Assembly: GCA_035507035.1 (NCBI GenBank)
Contig: DATJOJ010000025.1
Coordinates: 49,768 to 113,767 of the forward strand
Length of the DNA: 64,000 nucleotides
Origin: DATJOJ01 sp035507035
GTDB taxonomy: Bacteria > Acidobacteriota > Terriglobia > Terriglobales > Acidobacteriaceae
Direction of reading: 5' to 3'
The position numbers and the translations under genes were made by a program. Of the stretch, positions 37,275 to 46,251 are shown piece after piece; positions within the stretch are counted from its first letter, which is position 1; the number at the start of each line of letters is the position of its first letter. The notes beneath the pieces are model-generated. The model worked only from the letters and a program-made list of their open reading frames with translations, made no database searches and was not told where the DNA came from.

Positions 37275-38342
37275 ATGAAATCCATCCGCGTTGTGACTCT
37301 TGTCGTAGGGTTGACCATTGCTGTGTTCCCCCAGGATCTTCCCAAGCCCGCCGAAGGCGATTACCGCATCGCGAACTTTCATTTCCGCTCGGGAGAAACC
37401 TTGCCGGAGCTGAACCTGCATTACCGAACCTACGGCAAGCCGGTCACCGATGCCGTGGGCCACGTGACCAACGCTGTTATGATTCTTCACAGCACCAGCG
37501 GTTCTGGGCAGCAGTTCACGACTCCGCAGTTTGCCGGCGTGCTTTTCGGTCCGGGCCAGCTTCTCGACGTTAGCCGATACTACATCATTCTTCCCGACGC
37601 CATCGGCATGGGTGGCTCCAGCAAACCCTCCGAGGGCCTGCACGCCAAGTTTCCGCATTACGACTACGACGACATGGTCGAGGCGCAGCATCGCCTGCTC
37701 ACTGAACACCTCAAAGTCGATCACCTGCGCCTGCTGATGGGCACATCGATGGGTTGCATGCATTCCTGGATCTGGATCGAGACTTATCCGGATTTCATGG
37801 ATGCCGCTATGCCGCTGGCGTGTCTGCCGGTGCAGATTGCCGGCCGCAATCGCATGATGCGCAAAATGATTATCGACGCCATCCGCACCGATCCCACTTA
37901 TAAGAACGGCGACTACACCGGGGCGCCGGCGAGAATGAAAAACGCAATGGATATTTTCTTCATCATGAGCAGCAGTCCGCTTCAGTTGCAAAAGAACTAT
38001 CGCACTCGTGATCAGGCCGACGCCTATCTCGATCAGTATCTGAAAAATCGCACGGCTTCGATGGATGCGAACGACCTTCTTTACGCGTTCGACGCTTCCC
38101 GCAATTACGATCCATCGGGAAAGCTGGATCAAATTAAGGCTTCGGTAATGTTCGTGAACTCAGCCGACGACGTGATCAATCCTCCGGAACTGGGTATCGC
38201 GGAGGAAGAAATCAAGAAGGTGAAGAAAGGGAGGTTCGTTCTCTTGCCGATTAGCGATCAGACTCGCGGCCACGGCACCTATGGCTTTCCCGCGATCTGG
38301 AAGCAGTATCTGGCGGAACTGCTCGCCGAAAGCCAGCGCTAG
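37275..38342 (+). CDS. Secreted alpha/beta hydrolase, homoserine-acetyltransferase-like
   Basis: 355 residues. A signal peptide precedes an alpha/beta-hydrolase fold with nucleophile Ser158 in GTSMGCMHS and a terminal TRGHGTYGFP where the catalytic His lies; LNLHYRTYGKP and YYIILPDAIGMGGSSKP match the MetX fold. MetX itself is cytoplasmic, so a secreted member is more likely an esterase or acyltransferase of unknown substrate. The MBL-fold lactonase gene follows on the opposite strand. Methionine synthesis is not supported by neighbours. Confidence 0.82.
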   Translation: MKSIRVVTLVVGLTIAVFPQDLPKPAEGDYRIANFHFRSGETLPELNLHYRTYGKPVTDAVGHVTNAVMILHSTSGSGQQFTTPQFAGVLFGPGQLLDVSRYYIILPDAIGMGGSSKPSEGLHAKFPHYDYDDMVEAQHRLLTEHLKVDHLRLLMGTSMGCMHSWIWIETYPDFMDAAMPLACLPVQIAGRNRMMRKMIIDAIRTDPTYKNGDYTGAPARMKNAMDIFFIMSSSPLQLQKNYRTRDQADAYLDQYLKNRTASMDANDLLYAFDASRNYDPSGKLDQIKASVMFVNSADDVINPPELGIAEEEIKKVKKGRFVLLPISDQTRGHGTYGFPAIWKQYLAELLAESQR

Positions 38343-38395
38343 AGGTATGATTGCCGCGCCGTCAGCCGAGCGGTAGCGAGGTCAGGTGGTATGAA

Positions 38396-39238
38396 TCACT
38401 CGATCTTCACGATCCCCGGAGCTACACTGGGAAACTTCTTCATCACTTCCGGATCGTGCCCCGGAACGATCAGGCCAGGATTAGCCGCGATCTGCTTCAT
38501 GCGATCTTGCGCGCGCAAGTTCGACGCCGCATCGAGCGTTGCCGCAATCGGCACATGTTTCTCGAGATTTTCGTACAAATACATGTTGTCGCTGGCTAGC
38601 ACCACGGTTCCGGCCTTCGTGTTCACTCCGACGTACTGCGAAGCGTACGTGTGCCGACCGCCGGTGTAGCAAGTCACTCCCGGCAGGATTTCCTGCGCAT
38701 CGCCGTTCACCATCCCTACGCGACCCTCGGTGTTGAACTTCACCAGCGTGAGTACATCGTCGGGATCGATTCCGCCATGCGTCTCTTTCGATTGCCACGC
38801 CTCGCCCGCGTAATACTGCAACTCATCTTTCTGGATCCATATCCGCGCCTTGGGAAACAAATCCATGCCGTCGGCATGGTCCCAATGCATGTGACTGATG
38901 ATGACATCGGTTATGTCTTCGGGCTTCACGCCGAGCGGCTTGATGGCATCTGACGGCCTGATGAAGTCTTTCACATTCCAGTCTTTGAAGAATCGATCGT
39001 GATAGAAACCGGAATCGACCAGGATGTTGTGCCCGTTGCCGCGCACCAGCCACACCATCATGGCGATATCTAGCTTACGCGCCGGATCGGCGCCCGCTAC
39101 TAATTCTGCAACAGGGAAGTCGGGAATCGTCGCATAACGGATCGCATAGATTTCGTACTGTGGCTTTGACTGTGCGGTCGCGGGAATCACCGCGATGGCA
39201 GCGATGATGAATGACAGAGAAAATCGAGTAATCTTCAT
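38396..39238 (-). CDS. Secreted metallo-beta-lactamase-fold lactonase (AHL-lactonase-like)
   Basis: 280 residues. A signal peptide (LSFIIAAIAVIPATAQ) is followed by an MBL domain. HMHWDH at residues 116-121 (HxHxDH), GGRHTYASQ and LVPGHDPEV supply the other metal ligands. The layout fits N-acyl-homoserine-lactonase-like proteins (AttM/AiiA branch), which open lactone rings. With a signal peptide it would act outside the cytoplasm. Substrate not proven; glyoxalase II-like alternatives exist. It converges with the MetX-like hydrolase gene. Confidence 0.85.
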   Translation of the reverse strand: MKITRFSLSFIIAAIAVIPATAQSKPQYEIYAIRYATIPDFPVAELVAGADPARKLDIAMMVWLVRGNGHNILVDSGFYHDRFFKDWNVKDFIRPSDAIKPLGVKPEDITDVIISHMHWDHADGMDLFPKARIWIQKDELQYYAGEAWQSKETHGGIDPDDVLTLVKFNTEGRVGMVNGDAQEILPGVTCYTGGRHTYASQYVGVNTKAGTVVLASDNMYLYENLEKHVPIAATLDAASNLRAQDRMKQIAANPGLIVPGHDPEVMKKFPSVAPGIVKIE

Positions 39239-39368
39239 AAGGAGCGAACCTCGAACCCGCTATTCTCGCACGCCACTGGAACCTTTGGCGTGAGGCCTCG
39301 TCCGGACAACCGAAAACAGCGGATGGTCACAGAAGATTGCTAGAATAAAAGAACCTGAGGTCATTTCG

Positions 39369-39644
39369 ATGTGCCGAAATATCAAGAACCTGTTCAACTT
39401 CGATCCGCCGGTCACCGAAGAAGAAATTCGCGCGGCATCGCTGCAGTTTGTAAGAAAAATTAGCGGATTCAATAAACCATCGAAGGCCAACGAAGCGGCG
39501 TTCCGCGCTGCCATCGACGAGGTTGCCACAGTCTCCTCTCGGTTTCTTCACTCTCTCGAAACCACCGCCCCGCCCAAGAATCGCGAAGAGGAAGCGGCCA
39601 AAGCCCGCGCCCGTGCTGAGGAAAGATTCGGGGCTTCCAATTAA
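39369..39644 (+). CDS. DUF2277 family protein
   Basis: 91 residues beginning MCRNIKNLFNFDPPVTEEEI, which is the diagnostic start of the DUF2277 family; the conserved MCR-IK-LFNFDPP segment is present. The rest is a helical, charged domain with an Arg/Ala/Glu-rich end. Function unknown, cytoplasmic. A GAGGT ribosome site precedes ATG 39369. It lies about 190 bases ahead of the tig gene and may be read with it, although the gap is long. Confidence 0.85.
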   Translation: MCRNIKNLFNFDPPVTEEEIRAASLQFVRKISGFNKPSKANEAAFRAAIDEVATVSSRFLHSLETTAPPKNREEEAAKARARAEERFGASN

Positions 39645-39833
39645 CGGCGCTGGCGGATAGGACGCTCGATTGTGACCGTCCCGCTGTCTTAGTTACTTTC
39701 GTCCCAAAACGATCCCGAAAAACTGCCTCCTGCGTTTGACGCTGCTCTGCTTCTGTCTTTAAACTCAAGCTACGTTCTGGTTCACGGAATGCCCACCGGC
39801 ACGCGTTGGACCGGGGCGTAGTGAAAGGCAATT

Positions 39834-41102
39834 GTGAGCCCCACCGAAACCGCCAATAGCAACAAACGAGAAATCGAAGTCGAAGTTCCGGCCGAAACCG
39901 TCACGCATGAGACGGAAGCGCTCATTCAGAAATATCAGAAGCTCGCCAAGCTACCTGGATTTCGCCGTGGCCATGTCCCCGGCTCAGTCATCCGCATGCG
40001 CTTCGCCGAAGAAATCAAGAGCGAAGTCGTAGAATCCCTCGTTCCCAAGTTCTTTCGTGAGGAGGCGGACAGAAAAGGCCTGGTTCCGGTATCGCAGCCG
40101 CGCATCACCGATCTCCACATTCACGACGGCGAACCGCTCAAATTTAAGGCTAGCTTCGAAGTCCTGCCTGCAATCAGCGTCGAAGGCTACAAGGAATTAC
40201 GCGCCGATAAACCCGTAATTGCTGTGACCGACGAAGAGGTCGAGCAGGCGTTGAAGAATGTTCAGGAGCAGCGCGCGACCTTCACTTCCGTTGAAGGCAG
40301 CCCACTCGGCGATGGCGACTACGCGCAGGTTTCGCTCGATGGCAAACCCAAGGACGGCGAAGGCAAGCCGGTCCACATGGATGAGATTCTGGTGGAAGTT
40401 GCCGGCAAGAGCACGATGCCGGAGTTCACCGAAAATCTTCGCGGCGCAAACGCCGGCGAAGAACGCACCTTCGACGTAAATTATCCCGCGGATTACAGTG
40501 ATCAGCGTCTTGCCGGCAAGACGATTACTTATACGCTGAAGATTCATGCCATTAAGCAGAAGAGCCTGCCGGAATTGAATGATGCTTTCGCCAAAGAACT
40601 CGGCGAGTTCAACACACTTGACGATGTTCGCAAACAGATTCGCCAGAACATGATGGCCGAACGGCAACACGATGCCGAGCATCAGGCAAAGGACAAACTC
40701 GTCGCCGAGTTGATCAAGCGCAACGAGTTTGAACTGCCGGAGGCTTTGGTCGAGCGGCAGATCGACCTGCGCCTGGAGCGCGGATTGCGGGCCCTTGCAG
40801 CGCAGGGGATGAAAGCAGAAGACTTGAAGAAAATGGATCTCAATCGCCTGCGCGCCGGCCAGCGCGACCAGGCGGTGCAGGAAGTAAAAGCGTCGTTGTT
40901 ACTGAATCAGATTGCGGAGGAAGAAAAAATCGAGGTCAGCGACCAGGAAATCGATCGTGAGGTCGAAGCCCTGGCGCAACAGTCCAAACAGTCGGCGGAG
41001 GCGATTCGCACGCGATTGACACGTGAGGGAGCGCTGGATAGAATCCGGAATAGAATCCGCAACGAGAAGACCCTCGATTTTCTTTATCGTCAATCTGCGT
41101 AG
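39834..41102 (+). CDS. tig: Trigger factor
   Basis: 422 residues from GTG 39834. The N-terminal ribosome-binding domain has the FRRGHVPGSVI motif (G-F-R-x-G-x-x-P signature), a central FKBP-like PPIase domain (residues about 150-235) and a helical C-terminal chaperone cradle rich in Lys, Glu and Gln. It binds nascent chains at the ribosome exit and may isomerise prolines. It heads the classical tig-clpP-clpX-lon order, 70 bases before clpP. An AAAGG site precedes the start. Confidence 0.95.
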   Translation: MSPTETANSNKREIEVEVPAETVTHETEALIQKYQKLAKLPGFRRGHVPGSVIRMRFAEEIKSEVVESLVPKFFREEADRKGLVPVSQPRITDLHIHDGEPLKFKASFEVLPAISVEGYKELRADKPVIAVTDEEVEQALKNVQEQRATFTSVEGSPLGDGDYAQVSLDGKPKDGEGKPVHMDEILVEVAGKSTMPEFTENLRGANAGEERTFDVNYPADYSDQRLAGKTITYTLKIHAIKQKSLPELNDAFAKELGEFNTLDDVRKQIRQNMMAERQHDAEHQAKDKLVAELIKRNEFELPEALVERQIDLRLERGLRALAAQGMKAEDLKKMDLNRLRAGQRDQAVQEVKASLLLNQIAEEEKIEVSDQEIDREVEALAQQSKQSAEAIRTRLTREGALDRIRNRIRNEKTLDFLYRQSA

Positions 41103-41171
41103 TTTAACGATTCCGATCCCCACATAACGAAAGGCCGGGCAGGAGTGTGAACTGGCGGAAGGGAGCAAATC

Positions 41172-41756
41172 ATGCTGGTACCAATGGTCATAGAACAGAC
41201 CGGACGCGGTGAGCGAGCGTATGACATTTATTCCCGGTTGTTGCGTGACAGCATTATTTTTATCGGAACCCCTATCGATGACAACATCGCCAACCTGGTG
41301 ATTGCCCAGATGTTGTTTCTGGCACAGGAAGATCCGGAGCGGGATATCCAGCTCTACATCAACTCTCCGGGCGGCTCGATTACCGCCGGAATGGCGATTT
41401 ACGACACCATGCAGTACGTTAAAAACGATGTCACGACTCTTTGCGTAGGACAGGCCGCCTCAATGGCGGCATTACTTTTGTCAGCAGGCGAACCAAAGAA
41501 ACGGCTCGCTTTGCCGAATTCTCGGATATTAATTCATCAGCCGTCCATGGGCGGGCTTTCCGGGCAGGCAACCGATATTGACATCCATGCCCGTGAAATC
41601 CTCCGCATGCGGGAAATCACCAACCAGTTACTTGCGAAACATAGCGGTCAGAAGCTGGATAAGGTAGAAAAGGATGTAGAGCGCGATTTCATCATGAACG
41701 CGCAGCAAGCTAAGGAATACGGAATCATAGACGATATCATCTATAAGACCAGATGA
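41172..41756 (+). CDS. clpP: ClpP protease subunit
   Basis: 194 residues, the normal size. Catalytic triad: Ser97 in GQAASMAA, His122 in ILIHQPSMGG and Asp172 in RDFIMNA. No long propeptide is visible. It assembles into a 14-mer that degrades proteins unfolded by ClpX, whose gene follows after 126 bases. A GGGAG-type ribosome site precedes ATG 41172. Confidence 0.97.
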   Translation: MLVPMVIEQTGRGERAYDIYSRLLRDSIIFIGTPIDDNIANLVIAQMLFLAQEDPERDIQLYINSPGGSITAGMAIYDTMQYVKNDVTTLCVGQAASMAALLLSAGEPKKRLALPNSRILIHQPSMGGLSGQATDIDIHAREILRMREITNQLLAKHSGQKLDKVEKDVERDFIMNAQQAKEYGIIDDIIYKTR

Positions 41757-41881
41757 AGGTGTAATCGGTGCTTCGCTGGTCGGTATTCCGTAGTCTCGGC
41801 ACAAGCGATCTCTCCCGTTCCCCCGGGGAGGAAGTGCAGTTGGAGCCGGGAGGGGTAGGTCCAATTTAAGGAGTAGGCCGA

Positions 41882-43159
41882 GTGAAAAACAGAACCGGTA
41901 CCGAGGAAATCCTGCGCTGTTCGTTCTGCCATAAGTCGCAGGACGCCGTGGCTAAACTGATCTCATCCCCGAGTGATTATCCTCGGGCCTATATCTGCGA
42001 CGAATGCGTTGCGGTCTGTAATTCGATTCTTGAAGACGATCGCGCGGCTACCCCTCCAGCCAGCACTCCCAACCAGCTTCCCAAGCCGCAAGAGGTGAAA
42101 TCGTTCCTCGACGAGTACGTCATCGGTCAGGAGGTCACCAAGAAGAAGCTGGCGGTCGCAGTTTACAACCATTACAAGCGCATCTACATGAACCGTCAGC
42201 GCACCAGCGACGGCATTGAGCTGACGAAATCGAACATTCTGCTGATCGGCCCGACCGGCACCGGCAAGACACTTTTGGCGCAGACGCTCGCCCGCATGTT
42301 AGACGTGCCTTTCGCCATCGTCGACGCGACCACGTTAACCGAAGCCGGCTACGTCGGCGAAGACGTCGAAAACATTATTTTGAAGTTACTGCAAGCTGCC
42401 GACGGCGACGTGGGACGCACGCAGACCGGCATCATATACATCGATGAAGTCGATAAGATCGGCCGCAAGGACGAGAATCCCTCCATCACACGTGATGTTT
42501 CCGGTGAAGGTGTACAGCAGGCGCTGCTCAAAATTCTCGAAGGCACCATCGCCAACGTTCCCCCGCAGGGCGGACGCAAGCATCCTCATCAGGAATTTAC
42601 TCCGGTCGATACCACCAACATTCTCTTCATTTGCGGCGGCGCATTTGTCGGGCTGGAAAAGATCATCGGCCGGCGCGTTGGTCGCAAGGCATTGGGCTTC
42701 AAAGCTGGAGAAGAAGAAGCTTCCGAAAAGGCCGCGACGCCGACTAAGCGCAACTTCGAACTTCTGAGCGACATTCAACCCGAGGACCTGATCAAGTTTG
42801 GTTTGATCCCTGAATTTGTCGGCCGCATGCCGGTTGTCGGCGTCCTCGAAGATCTCGACGAGTTCGCGCTGATTGAAATCCTTACTCGACCAAAGAACGC
42901 TATCGTCAAGCAATATCAGCGTTTGTTCGAGTTCGAGAACGTCCGCTTGCGCTTCAGTGACGACGCGCTGCGAGCGATCGCGCGTCAAGCTATGGCCCGC
43001 AAAGTGGGCGCCCGCGGCCTGCGCATGATTCTTGAAGAACTCATGTTGGAATTGATGTACAACCTGCCCAGCCAGAAAAAGGTGAAGGAATTCGAAGTCA
43101 CCCGCGAAATGGTTGAAAAAAAGAGCGCTACCTTCGCTATGATGGAGAAAGCAGGGTAG
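41882..43159 (+). CDS. clpX: ClpX ATPase subunit
   Basis: 425 residues from GTG 41882, with GGAG upstream. An N-terminal C4 zinc finger (CSFCHKSQDAVAKL, CDECVAVC) precedes the AAA+ domain: Walker A GPTGTGKT, Walker B IIYIDEVDKIG and sensor motifs, plus the IGF-type ClpP-docking loop region and the GARGLRMILEELMLELMY C-terminal subdomain. It unfolds substrates for ClpP. The cluster continues with a lon gene 177 bases downstream. Confidence 0.97.
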   Translation: MKNRTGTEEILRCSFCHKSQDAVAKLISSPSDYPRAYICDECVAVCNSILEDDRAATPPASTPNQLPKPQEVKSFLDEYVIGQEVTKKKLAVAVYNHYKRIYMNRQRTSDGIELTKSNILLIGPTGTGKTLLAQTLARMLDVPFAIVDATTLTEAGYVGEDVENIILKLLQAADGDVGRTQTGIIYIDEVDKIGRKDENPSITRDVSGEGVQQALLKILEGTIANVPPQGGRKHPHQEFTPVDTTNILFICGGAFVGLEKIIGRRVGRKALGFKAGEEEASEKAATPTKRNFELLSDIQPEDLIKFGLIPEFVGRMPVVGVLEDLDEFALIEILTRPKNAIVKQYQRLFEFENVRLRFSDDALRAIARQAMARKVGARGLRMILEELMLELMYNLPSQKKVKEFEVTREMVEKKSATFAMMEKAG

Positions 43160-43336
43160 GAAAGCGGTCCGGGGTCATATTTCCGCCCCTTGCGCGGCAA
43201 TATCCGGGCAAAAAAGCATTGGCACCTGCGGCTTTTAGCTGTTAGTTTAGCTGTTGGGGTGCCCTACGACCGAACCCGCCTGCATACTATCGCTCGTGGC
43301 CAACCAGGGGCTGCGTAGCAATTTTTGGGAGAATCA

Positions 43337-45757
43337 GTGACCACAGCCAAGGAAAAATTTGAAACCAAGAAATTACCCATGATGCCCATCCGTGACGTGG
43401 TCATCTTTCCGTACATGATGACCCCGTTCGTCGTGGGCCGGGAGTCGAGCGTGCGCGCCCTCGAAGAAGCGCTGGCCGCCGACAAGAAGATTTTCCTGGC
43501 AACCCAGCACGATGCCGGAGTGGACGAGCCCAAGCCTAACGAGATTTATCAGATCGGTACTGTAGTGAACATCGTGCAAAGTCTCAAGCTGCCTGACGGA
43601 AACATTAAAGTCCTGGTCGAGGGCATTGAGCGCGGCAAAATCCTTCAGGTCACCGAAACCGAAGGCTTCATGCAAGCCACCATTCGCCTGGCCCGCTATA
43701 CCACCGAAACGAATCCGCAGCTCGAAGCCGGCATGCAGCGAGTGACTTCGCTGTTCGAACAGTACGTGAAGCTCTGCCAGTCGCTGAATTACGAAACCAT
43801 GATTGCGGCCGTGCGCATGGAAGATCCGGCCAAGCTGACCGACACCATCGCCGCCAACCTTCAACTTTCGATTGAAGAGAAGCAGGAACTGCTCGAGATT
43901 TTTGATCCCGCTGAACGCCTCACCCGCATCGGTGATGTGCTCGATATCGAGATCGAGAAACTCAACGTCGATCGCACCATCCAATCGCGCGTGAAGCGGC
44001 AGATGGAGCGGGCGCAAAAAGAGTATTACCTCAACGAAAAGATCAAGGCGATCCAAAAGGAGCTGGGCCGCGGCGAAAAGAGCGAATTCGACGAGCTCAA
44101 GAAGAAGATTGAAGCCTCCGGCATGCCGAAAGAGGTTCGCGAAAAGGCGATCCAGGAACTCAAGAAGCTCGAAGCCATGCCGCCGATGTCAGCCGAGTCG
44201 ACTGTCTCGCGCAACTACCTCGATTGGCTGCTAGCTGTACCGTGGAAAAAGCGCTCCAAGGAAATTCGCAACATCAGCCGCGCCGAGAAAGTCCTGAACG
44301 AAGATCATTATGGGCTGGAGAAGATCAAGGAGCGCATCCTCGAATTTCTAGCGGTTCGCCAGCTCGTCAAGAATCCCAAAGGCTCGATTCTTTGCTTCGT
44401 CGGACCTCCCGGAGTCGGCAAAACTTCGCTGGGAATGTCGATCGCGAAAGCCACAGGACGAAAATTCGTTCGCATGTCGCTTGGCGGGGTTCGCGATGAG
44501 GCGGAAATCCGCGGCCATCGCCGCACTTACATTGGCGCATTGCCCGGCCAGATTATCCAGATGATGAAGAAGGCCGGAACTAAGAACCCGGTTTTCATGC
44601 TCGATGAAGTGGAAAAAATGTCGATGGATTTCCGCGGCGATCCATCCGCGGCCCTGCTCGAAGTTCTCGACCCTGAGCAGAATTACATGTTCGTCGATCA
44701 TTATCTCGACGTCGAATACGATCTCTCGCAAGTCTTCTTCATCGCGACCGCAAACGTCATTCATAGCATTCCTCCTGCACTGCTCGACCGCATGGAAGTG
44801 CTGCGCCTTCACGGCTACACCGAGCAGGAAAAGGTCGAGATCTCCAAGCAATTCCTGGTCAAAAAGCAGATGGAACAGGCAGGGCTCACCGATAAGAACA
44901 TCAAGTTCACCGATGACGCCATCATGGCGTTGATTCGCTCCTACACCCGCGAAGCTGGCGTTCGCAACCTGGAACGCGAGATCGGAAACGTTTGCCGCAA
45001 AGTCGCCCGCAAGGTGGTCAAGGAAGGCGCGGACTACAACATCACCATCACGCCAGAGAACATCAACGATTTCCTGGGAGTGATCAAGTTCCGCGACACC
45101 CTGGCCCACGAACGCAGCGAAGTTGGCTTGGTTACAGGCCTGGCGTGGACCGAAGTTGGCGGCTCGATTCTCAGCACCGAAGCTACGGTCGTCGACGGCA
45201 AAGGCAAGCTGACTCTTACCGGTAAACTCGGCGATGTGATGCAGGAATCGGCCCAAGCGGCAATGTCGTACGTTCGCTCGCGTGCGGCTCGGCTTGGGTT
45301 GCAGCGCGATTTCTATCGCAACATCGACATTCACGTTCATGTGCCGGAAGGGGCGATTCCCAAAGATGGTCCTTCCGCCGGCATTACCATTGCTACGGCG
45401 ATTGCCAGCGCGCTCAGCCGTATTCCCGTTCGCCGAGATCTGGCGATGACTGGCGAAATTACGCTGCGTGGAAAGGTTCTTCCCATCGGCGGATTGAAAG
45501 AAAAATTGCTGGCCGCTCACCGCGCCGGCCTGTTCGAAGTCATCCTTCCTAAGGACAACGAAAAGGATATCGCCGAGGTTCCCGAGAACCTGCGCAGCGA
45601 GATGAAGCTGCACTTCGCCGATACCATGGACCAGGTGCTGGCTGTCGCGCTCGAGCAACCGCTGCCGGAACCGCTAGCCCCAGTGGAGACGACCGCGACC
45701 GCGCAGCCGATGGCGCCGCTCACTCCGACGACTGAAGGCCCGACGGCACATCAATAG
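43337..45757 (+). CDS. lon: ATP-dependent protease La (Lon), second copy
   Basis: 806 residues. GTG 43337 is chosen because GGGAG lies five bases before it; TTG 43325 would add four residues. Domain order is as in LonA: LAN domain (LPMMPIRDVVIFPYMMTPF), helical linker, AAA+ domain with GPPGVGKTS and VFMLDEVEKM, and protease domain with Ser680 in PKDGPSAG. The C-terminal tail is Pro/Thr/Ala-rich. This is the copy in the canonical tig-clpP-clpX-lon cluster, whereas the copy at 16149 is isolated. A terminator follows at 45781. Confidence 0.97.
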   Translation: MTTAKEKFETKKLPMMPIRDVVIFPYMMTPFVVGRESSVRALEEALAADKKIFLATQHDAGVDEPKPNEIYQIGTVVNIVQSLKLPDGNIKVLVEGIERGKILQVTETEGFMQATIRLARYTTETNPQLEAGMQRVTSLFEQYVKLCQSLNYETMIAAVRMEDPAKLTDTIAANLQLSIEEKQELLEIFDPAERLTRIGDVLDIEIEKLNVDRTIQSRVKRQMERAQKEYYLNEKIKAIQKELGRGEKSEFDELKKKIEASGMPKEVREKAIQELKKLEAMPPMSAESTVSRNYLDWLLAVPWKKRSKEIRNISRAEKVLNEDHYGLEKIKERILEFLAVRQLVKNPKGSILCFVGPPGVGKTSLGMSIAKATGRKFVRMSLGGVRDEAEIRGHRRTYIGALPGQIIQMMKKAGTKNPVFMLDEVEKMSMDFRGDPSAALLEVLDPEQNYMFVDHYLDVEYDLSQVFFIATANVIHSIPPALLDRMEVLRLHGYTEQEKVEISKQFLVKKQMEQAGLTDKNIKFTDDAIMALIRSYTREAGVRNLEREIGNVCRKVARKVVKEGADYNITITPENINDFLGVIKFRDTLAHERSEVGLVTGLAWTEVGGSILSTEATVVDGKGKLTLTGKLGDVMQESAQAAMSYVRSRAARLGLQRDFYRNIDIHVHVPEGAIPKDGPSAGITIATAIASALSRIPVRRDLAMTGEITLRGKVLPIGGLKEKLLAAHRAGLFEVILPKDNEKDIAEVPENLRSEMKLHFADTMDQVLAVALEQPLPEPLAPVETTATAQPMAPLTPTTEGPTAHQ

Positions 45758-45780
45758 CCGAATCTAATTTCTGCAATTAA

Positions 45781-45810
45781 AAAGCCGCCGCGCGAGAGGC
45801 GGCTTTGTTT
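45781..45810 (+). terminator. Intrinsic terminator of the clp-lon cluster
   Basis: AAAGCCGCC (45781-45789) and GGCGGCTTT (45798-45806) form a 9-bp stem followed by GTTTTG. Confidence 0.88.
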
Positions 45811-45866
45811 TGCCGCGCATGGATATGCAACTTCTAGTCAGATAAAATGTCCTCGGCAGGTGCCAA

Positions 45867-46097
45867 ATGAGTTCCGAGACGCCCCGATTCAGAATTTCAG
45901 TCAAGGGCCCTGTCGCCCTGCTGATTGCGGTTGGTATCGTTGCTGTTCTCTTGATCTCATTCCCCGCGTATCGTTGGTTTTTCGCCATCAGCGTGGGCAT
46001 CGGCCTCGGCGTCGCAACCATGCTTTTCCTTTGGCACAGGCTGCGTCCCATCCGCGAAGAAGACCTCGAAAACAAGCGTCCGCTCGGCTTGAAGTAA
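45867..46097 (+). CDS. Small membrane protein (76 aa)
   Basis: Two hydrophobic helices (VALLIAVGIVAVLLISFPAY and FFAISVGIGLGVATMLFLW) are followed by a short basic and acidic tail (RLRPIREEDLENKRPLG). The family is not recognised. It lies between the lon terminator and the DUF4139 gene, each with about 60-150 bases to spare. A weak AGGTG site lies ahead of ATG 45867. Confidence 0.55.
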   Translation: MSSETPRFRISVKGPVALLIAVGIVAVLLISFPAYRWFFAISVGIGLGVATMLFLWHRLRPIREEDLENKRPLGLK

Positions 46098-46251
46098 CTA
46101 TGATTACCGCGGGTTACTGCGCTGCTTCGCCATTGGAAAACCTGGCTTTGCGATGTTCCTGGCAAGTTACTCCCTAGGTCTGCGTTCATGAGCTAAAGGG
46201 AATTGAGGACAGTACGGCCATGGCCGGTGTCTAAATTCCCGGGGAGCCACT

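Noticed and set aside
36062..37573. Open frame of 503 codons on the plus strand
   Set aside because: It is antisense to the M48 protease gene, whose signal peptide, HEISH site and EADxxG motif are clear; the plus-strand product has no recognisable domain and is extremely Arg-rich.
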